Positions 59,308 through 64,000 of a DNA stretch of 64,000 bases are shown one piece after another. The DNA comes from Bacteroidaceae bacterium (GTDB lineage Bacteria; Bacteroidota; Bacteroidia; Bacteroidales; Bacteroidaceae): the NCBI GenBank assembly GCA_017416805.1, contig JAFQBB010000004.1:19715-83714 (forward strand), given 5' to 3'. The position numbers and the translations under genes were made by a program. Positions within the stretch are counted from its first letter, which is position 1. Every line of letters begins with the position of its first letter. The notes under the pieces were generated by a model. The model was not told the origin of the DNA and made no database searches. It was given only the letters and a program-made list of their open reading frames with translations.

Positions 59308-61656
59308 TCACCCCTTCGCTATCTCATCCGCCGGATGGGCATGAGCCGTTTTCCACACGCGCCAGCCGATGCAGAGGTTGACCAGTAGGGCTACAAGGAG
59401 AAAGATGCCCACGTAAATCCACCACGAGATTTCGGTCTGTAGCACGTACTGCTCCACCCATGGTTTCATGCAGACATAGCCGATGGGGAAGGCCACGAGG
59501 GCGGCAATGACGAGGAGCAGCATGTACTCGCTGAAAAACTGCCACAGCACCTGTCCGGCCGTAGCGCCGAACACCTTGCGCACGGCTATCTCCTTGCGGC
59601 GCTGCTCGCAATTGAGCATAATCATCGACCAGATGCCGAAGAGCGAGATGAGGATGCACACCATCGATACGGCCGCCATCAGTTGGCGCAGCGTCAGTTC
59701 CGAGAGGATAATCTTGTCGTACTCCTCTTCGCAATTCTGCAGGCGGTAGGTCACCTTGCTTGTCTCAGGATTGTCCAGCAGATCGGTCAGTCTCTTGCGC
59801 AGGCTTGCCCATGTGCCGGGGTGGTATTTGATAAGGTAGTCCCCATCCCCGTAGCTGCTTCTGTACAGGTCGTTGCAGAAGATATGATTCTCCGCCTTAT
59901 CGGCAGGTCCCCGGTAGTAGATGTCCTCCACCACACCCACGATGGTGTAGCCTTCCTCCTTGTTCAGTTCCAATCGGATGCCGATGGCGCTCTCCACGTC
60001 CAACTCCTTGACTAGCGATTCAGTCACCACGGCACCGTCCTTGTCGCCCTCCTCTATCCAGCGTCCCTCCTTCAGCCGCAGGCCGTAGAACTGCTGGAAG
60101 TCTTTGGCTCCCAGCACCATGATGCTATTGATGCGCTTCTCCATGGAGGTGCCTCCCACGCCCAGGCCGAAGCCTATCATGCCGCTTCGGGGGAAGAGGG
60201 AGTACCCCTCGTGCCACTCCTTGATTTCGGGCATTTCGTTCAAGTGTTGGGCCATGGCTTGGCGGTCGTTGTCGTTGTAGAGGTGAAGCACAGCCATATT
60301 CTGCCGCTCGAAGCCCGGGTTGGTGTGGCGAAGCTTCTCCAGTTGCATCATCATCACCACCGTGCAGAAGATGAAGCTGATGCTGATAATCATCTGCACC
60401 ACCACACTCACCTTGCGGAAGTTCTGATAGGTGTGCTGTGCCCCGCACCCTTGCAGGGAGTGTTGGGCCGACCGGCGGCGGAAGTACCCGATGACCGGGG
60501 CCGACAGCAGGAAGCCGGCCACCATCACGACGGCCGAGTAGATGAGCGTCTCAGCATAGATGGCCGGGCGGGTGGTGGCTATGCCCGTCAGTCCGCGGAA
60601 CCAGGGGAGCAATGCCTCCATGAAGAACAGACCGCACCCCAGGGCAATGACCAGCAGCAGGGCATATTCGGTGAAGAGCATGACCATGATGTTGCGCGTG
60701 GTGGCTCCGAACACTGTGCGTAGCACCACTTCGCGTTGGCGGATGAAGATGCGGTTGAGGAACAGCGTCAGGTAGTTCAGCAGTCCCGACAGGATGAGCA
60801 GTATGCCCGCCAAGGCAATCAGCCGGATGTGGCGGAACTGCACGAGCCCTGTAGCCGCACTCAGCGAAGCCGTTTCACCCGAGTCGCTCAGCACTTGGCG
60901 GAACTCAGTGATGGGTACAGCCCCCAGTCCGCTGTAGTCGAATGCTCCGCCTATGCCCCAATCGTGCACCGTATCCGGCACCTTCACCACGAAGGTGTCC
61001 ATCTTCTGCATGAAAGCCTCGCCGTCCACATTGGGACGCAGGCGGGCAAGGACATAGCCACGGCTGCTGTACCAGTTGTCGTCCCCCTCTTTCCCGTAGA
61101 GCATCTCGAAGGGGACATTACTGTGCCTGCCATAGCCGTGCACCACGGCGGCAATCGTCTTCTCACGGTCGCTCCACACGGTGGTGAACCGTTTCCCTAT
61201 GGGACTTTCCGTGCCCCATACCCGTGTGGCAAACTCTTGGGTGACGGCGTACTGACCCTTCTGCATCCAGAAGTTCCTGTCTCCCTCTATCACCTCGATG
61301 CCCATCAGTTCCATAAGGGTGCTGTCGCATTCCATATCCTTGATTTCGTGCTTCACACCCTCTATCAGGATGTGTTCGTCCGACTGAAAGAGCTTCGTGC
61401 TTGTCTCCACCTCGGGCAGGATGGTGGCCAGATGCTCACCGAGCGGTTCGCGCACGTTCAGTCTCTTCTTCTGATAGACCACATACAGCCTCTCCGCCTC
61501 GGAGTGCTGTGTGTCGAATGTCCGTTCATACCTTATCCATAGCATAGCCAAGGCAAAGCAGGCAAAGCCGATGCCCAAGCTGATGATGCTGACCACCGAT
61601 TGCAGGCGGTACTTCTTCATTTGCTGAAAAGCAAGTTCGATGTTGTGTAGTAGCAT
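59308..61656 (-). CDS. FtsX/MacB-type ABC transporter permease (paralog 3)
   Basis: 782 residues from the ATG at 61656 (MLLHNIELAFQQMKKYRLQS). A longer frame to 61761 would only translate an intergenic repeat and is rejected. Layout as in paralog 1: N-terminal helix ('VVSIISLGIGFACFALAMLWI'), periplasmic domain, FtsX block ('FIRQREVVLRTVFGATTRNIMVMLFTEYALLL'), second periplasmic domain, and second FtsX block ('EQRRKEIAVRKVFGATAGQVLWQFFSEYMLLL'), ending 'HPADEIAKG'. The DNA of the first about 90 and last about 190 bp is almost identical to paralog 1. Confidence 0.85.
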   Translation of the reverse strand: MLLHNIELAFQQMKKYRLQSVVSIISLGIGFACFALAMLWIRYERTFDTQHSEAERLYVVYQKKRLNVREPLGEHLATILPEVETSTKLFQSDEHILIEGVKHEIKDMECDSTLMELMGIEVIEGDRNFWMQKGQYAVTQEFATRVWGTESPIGKRFTTVWSDREKTIAAVVHGYGRHSNVPFEMLYGKEGDDNWYSSRGYVLARLRPNVDGEAFMQKMDTFVVKVPDTVHDWGIGGAFDYSGLGAVPITEFRQVLSDSGETASLSAATGLVQFRHIRLIALAGILLILSGLLNYLTLFLNRIFIRQREVVLRTVFGATTRNIMVMLFTEYALLLVIALGCGLFFMEALLPWFRGLTGIATTRPAIYAETLIYSAVVMVAGFLLSAPVIGYFRRRSAQHSLQGCGAQHTYQNFRKVSVVVQMIISISFIFCTVVMMMQLEKLRHTNPGFERQNMAVLHLYNDNDRQAMAQHLNEMPEIKEWHEGYSLFPRSGMIGFGLGVGGTSMEKRINSIMVLGAKDFQQFYGLRLKEGRWIEEGDKDGAVVTESLVKELDVESAIGIRLELNKEEGYTIVGVVEDIYYRGPADKAENHIFCNDLYRSSYGDGDYLIKYHPGTWASLRKRLTDLLDNPETSKVTYRLQNCEEEYDKIILSELTLRQLMAAVSMVCILISLFGIWSMIMLNCEQRRKEIAVRKVFGATAGQVLWQFFSEYMLLLVIAALVAFPIGYVCMKPWVEQYVLQTEISWWIYVGIFLLVALLVNLCIGWRVWKTAHAHPADEIAKG

Positions 61657-61689
61657 GTTATTTTTTTTGGTTATTTTTGGGGAAAGGGG

Positions 61690-61862
61690 GGCTTTCTCTA
61701 GAGTTAAAGGAGATTCTTCTTTAGGAGTTAAAGGAGTTATCGCTTCGCTAGGAGTTATCACTCACTTCGTTCGTTAGGAGTTAAAGCCGATAGTTTTGCT
61801 ACACATTTGGCTAGCAGGCTTTGCCTGCGATAACTCCTTTAACTCCTCTAACTCCTTTAATT
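61690..61862. repeat. AGGAGTTAAAGGAGTT palindromic repeat
   Basis: TTTAGGAGTTAAAGGAGTTATC, CTTCGCTAGGAGTTATCACT, then GATAACTCCTTTAACTCCTC and CTCCTTTAATTCCTTA: arms pair over about 165 bp with a GCTAGCAGGCTTTGCCTGC core. Same family as 46339-46420. Confidence 0.8.
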
Positions 61863-61869
61863 CCTTATC

Positions 61870-64000
61870 TTACTCCCTCTTCATCGCCTCCGCCGGAGGG
61901 ATATGTGCCGCCCGGCGCACCTGCACGTAGAGAGCACCGATGGAGATGCCGCCGGTGAGCAGGGCTGCGGCCAGGAAGAGCCACACGGTGATGGGGGCAC
62001 GAGTGGCAAAATCGGCCGTATAGAGGTGGATGAGCCAGAGCGTGAGCGGGATGCTGACGGCAAAGGCCGCGGCCATGATGGCCACGTAGCGGTTCATCAG
62101 CAGGCCGAAGATCTGGTGGACGGTGGCACCATGCACCTTGCGCAGGGCTATCTCGCGGCGACGGCGCTGGATGTCGAAGAGCGAGAGCCCCAGCAGCCCC
62201 AGACACGAGATGACGATGGCCACCACGCTGAAGGTGGTGTAGATGTGCACCGTGCGGCGGTCGTCGTCAAACACGGCGGCCAGCTCGTCCTCGATGAAGC
62301 TGTACTTCAGTTCACCGTTGCCCACCTCGGCATGCAGTTTTACCAAGAAATCGACCACATCGGCCCGTCGTCCCTCGGGGTACGAGGCATAGAAGGCGAA
62401 GGGGTGACGGCCGAAGCCGTCCTTGTCGGGCGTGAAGAAGAGGGGGCGTGTGGGGCTTGTCGGGTGTCCCGTCTTGAAGTCCTTGATGATGCCCACCACG
62501 CGGTAGGGAGGGTTGGTCTTCATCTCCTCTTGCTCTGAACCGTTGGTGGACCAGGTGAACCACAGGCGACGGGCTGGTTGCACGTAGGCATCGGACAGGT
62601 CGGTGATGCCCAACAGACGGGCCATCGACTCGTTGATGATGCAGATGTAGGAGCCCCATTCTGCGTATTCCTCGTCGGTGAACAGGCGGCCGGCCGCTAA
62701 TTCGTAACCCATGATGGCTTGGTATCCCTTGGTGAGGTCGCCCTTGAGCACTTCGATAGTCTGTCCGTCGTGGATGATGTCTGTACCACCGCGTCCTTCC
62801 GTCATCTGATAAGGCATTCCCTGTGGGTTACACCAGTGGGTGATGAGGGGCGACTCGTTCAGACGGATGGGCAACAGGCGGGCCTTGTGGATCATCTCTT
62901 TATGCATTCTGTCCCACTCCTCTTTGTTGCGGATGTTGTTGATTCCATCCTCGCTGCTGAGGGTGGCGGTGACGATGTTCCGTGTGTTGTACCCCATGTC
63001 GGTGTCGAGGATGTAGTTCAGGTGACTGATGAAATAGAGGGCAAAGACGGCCAGTGTAGAGGTGATGATGTATTGCAGAAAGAGGAAGACGTCGCGCGAC
63101 ACTCCCGGCCGGCTCATGGCTCCCACCGATTGCATGGAGGTGATGGGTGCCTTGTGGACATGCTTCCAGAAGGGGTAGATCGTAGTGATGAAGGGCAATC
63201 CCACGAGCAGAGCCAGCGAAGCCTGCCAGTCGAACGCCTTGTAGGCCATCTGTGGAATGCCCAAGTAGCGCTCCATCAGCGGTTGCGATGCGTCGATGAA
63301 CATCCAGGCGAAGAAGAGGCCTGCGGCCACTTGCACCAGATTTTCCACAAACAGGCAGGCAAAGATGTGGCTGCGCGTGGCACCGTAGATGCGGCGGATA
63401 TTCATCTCCTTGCCCCGTCGGAGCAGGATGGCGGTATAGACATTCACAAAGTTGAAGATGCCGATAAAGAGCAGGATGGCCGCCGCGATGCTGAGTATGC
63501 GCACGTTGTCGGCATTGCCCTTGCAAGTTTGTTCATCCATCCAAAGACCGTAGGTGGGGTGGAAGTACAGCTCCTTCATGGGGAAGAGCAGGTAGCGCAG
63601 GTTGTACTTCCACAGTTTGCTGTAGAAAAACTGTCCGTTGCGCTCGTTGAAGTCGTCGATGTCGGTGCCCGGCCGCAGGTGGAGCATTTTCAAGGGAATG
63701 TAGCTCCAATCGCTGTGGTGGTAATTGAATACGATGTCGAACATGAAGGTGCTCTTGCACGCGGGCTTTCCCACGATGCCCTTCACCGTGAACACATCAC
63801 CGCGCAGCGCTTTGATGGTCTTGCCCAGCGGGTCCCCATCGGGGAACAGGCGACGGGCAGCTTCGTCGGTCAGGATGATGTCGTTGGGACCCTCCAACCG
63901 GTTGCTTCCGGCCAACAGGGGGAAGCGGGCGATGTGGAAGAAGACACTGTCGGCCGCCATGGCGTTGAGGGAGAACTCCTGGTTCTCCGTTTCGACCATG
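61870..64000 (-). CDS. FtsX/MacB-type ABC transporter permease (paralog 4), 5' end outside window
   Basis: At least 710 residues. The frame is open at the right edge; the ATG at 63999 is probably internal, because the N-terminal transmembrane helix and first part of the periplasmic domain seen in the paralogs are missing. Visible: 'FPLLAGSNRLEGPNDIILTDEAARRLFPDGDPLGKTIKALRGDVFTVKGIVG' (MacB periplasmic core), an FtsX block ('LRRGKEMNIRRIYGATRSHIFACLFVENLVQVA'), a second periplasmic domain, and a second FtsX block with 'RRREIALRKVHGATVHQIFGLLMNRYV', ending 'PPAEAMKRE'. Confidence 0.85.
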   Translation of the reverse strand, partial: MVETENQEFSLNAMAADSVFFHIARFPLLAGSNRLEGPNDIILTDEAARRLFPDGDPLGKTIKALRGDVFTVKGIVGKPACKSTFMFDIVFNYHHSDWSYIPLKMLHLRPGTDIDDFNERNGQFFYSKLWKYNLRYLLFPMKELYFHPTYGLWMDEQTCKGNADNVRILSIAAAILLFIGIFNFVNVYTAILLRRGKEMNIRRIYGATRSHIFACLFVENLVQVAAGLFFAWMFIDASQPLMERYLGIPQMAYKAFDWQASLALLVGLPFITTIYPFWKHVHKAPITSMQSVGAMSRPGVSRDVFLFLQYIITSTLAVFALYFISHLNYILDTDMGYNTRNIVTATLSSEDGINNIRNKEEWDRMHKEMIHKARLLPIRLNESPLITHWCNPQGMPYQMTEGRGGTDIIHDGQTIEVLKGDLTKGYQAIMGYELAAGRLFTDEEYAEWGSYICIINESMARLLGITDLSDAYVQPARRLWFTWSTNGSEQEEMKTNPPYRVVGIIKDFKTGHPTSPTRPLFFTPDKDGFGRHPFAFYASYPEGRRADVVDFLVKLHAEVGNGELKYSFIEDELAAVFDDDRRTVHIYTTFSVVAIVISCLGLLGLSLFDIQRRRREIALRKVHGATVHQIFGLLMNRYVAIMAAAFAVSIPLTLWLIHLYTADFATRAPITVWLFLAAALLTGGISIGALYVQVRRAAHIPPAEAMKRE

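Noticed and set aside
61657-61761. N-terminal extension of permease paralog 3
   Set aside because: These 35 codons translate an AGGAGTT-type intergenic repeat; paralog 1 starts at the equivalent of 61656.

Overview
The window is chromosomal DNA of a gut-type Bacteroidales bacterium (Bacteroidaceae or a close relative). The evidence is the recurring Bacteroidetes promoter signature (TTTG, about 20 bases, TAnnTTTG), Rho with a long low-complexity N-terminal insertion, TonB-dependent and DcaP-type outer-membrane proteins, HU-HIG-type DNA-binding protein, DUF4923 lipoprotein, FtsX-type permease clusters and a Na+-pumping methylmalonyl-CoA decarboxylase operon (succinate to propionate). No rRNA, tRNA or CRISPR array was seen.

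Layout. 1-1.9 kb: 5' part of a secreted Big_2-repeat surface protein with a long leader. 2.7-6.3 kb: hisG-hisD-hisC preceded by a leader peptide with five consecutive His codons and a terminator/antiterminator, that is, an attenuator. 6.3-20.2 kb: housekeeping genes (thioesterase, RidA, Rho, DUF4923 lipoprotein, Ca2+ ATPase, CorC/HlyC protein, MnmA, MATE pump, cytidylate-kinase-like protein, DcaP-like porin) with a 164-bp MITE bearing an 8-bp target duplication. 20.5-23.0 kb: maf, kdsC-like, DUF2520 and nitroreductase genes. 23.2-32.5 kb: an eight-gene operon built around a 1033-residue FtsZ/tubulin-like protein with a zinc-ribbon membrane protein, an integral membrane protein and five secreted or anchored proteins of unknown function; this is the best candidate for an undescribed system. 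32.8-34.4 kb: DUF362 lipoprotein and a VapD-type small endoribonuclease with an overlapping partner. 34.5-39.1 kb: TonB-dependent receptor and M3 peptidase.

39.3-42.6 kb is an accessory island: a TfoX-domain gene, then a DUF3791/DUF3990/unknown cassette bounded by a duplicated 3' end of tfoX, then AT-rich membrane and DUF2971 genes, then a long-hairpin RNA gene (6S-like). 43.37-43.49 kb carries a 38-bp perfect palindrome plus five ACAGCTGT-type sites spaced 22-23 bp, upstream of an HU-like gene. 44.5-47.0 kb: radical SAM/B12 protein with a repeat inserted in frame, and a GNAT acetyltransferase. 47.2-52.4 kb: methylmalonyl-CoA epimerase and the decarboxylase subunits alpha, gamma-like (lamin-tail fusion), biotin carrier and beta. 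52.6-64.0 kb: four paralogous FtsX/MacB-type permeases with a DUF4143 AAA ATPase inserted between them, the latter preceded by three palindromic operators exactly 33 bp apart.

A striking property of the whole window is that intergenic gaps are filled with at least eight families of short-motif, palindrome-forming repeats, some of which have entered coding sequence. Coordinates and translations were read by eye from the supplied sequence; no database search was possible, so family names rest on recognised motifs.
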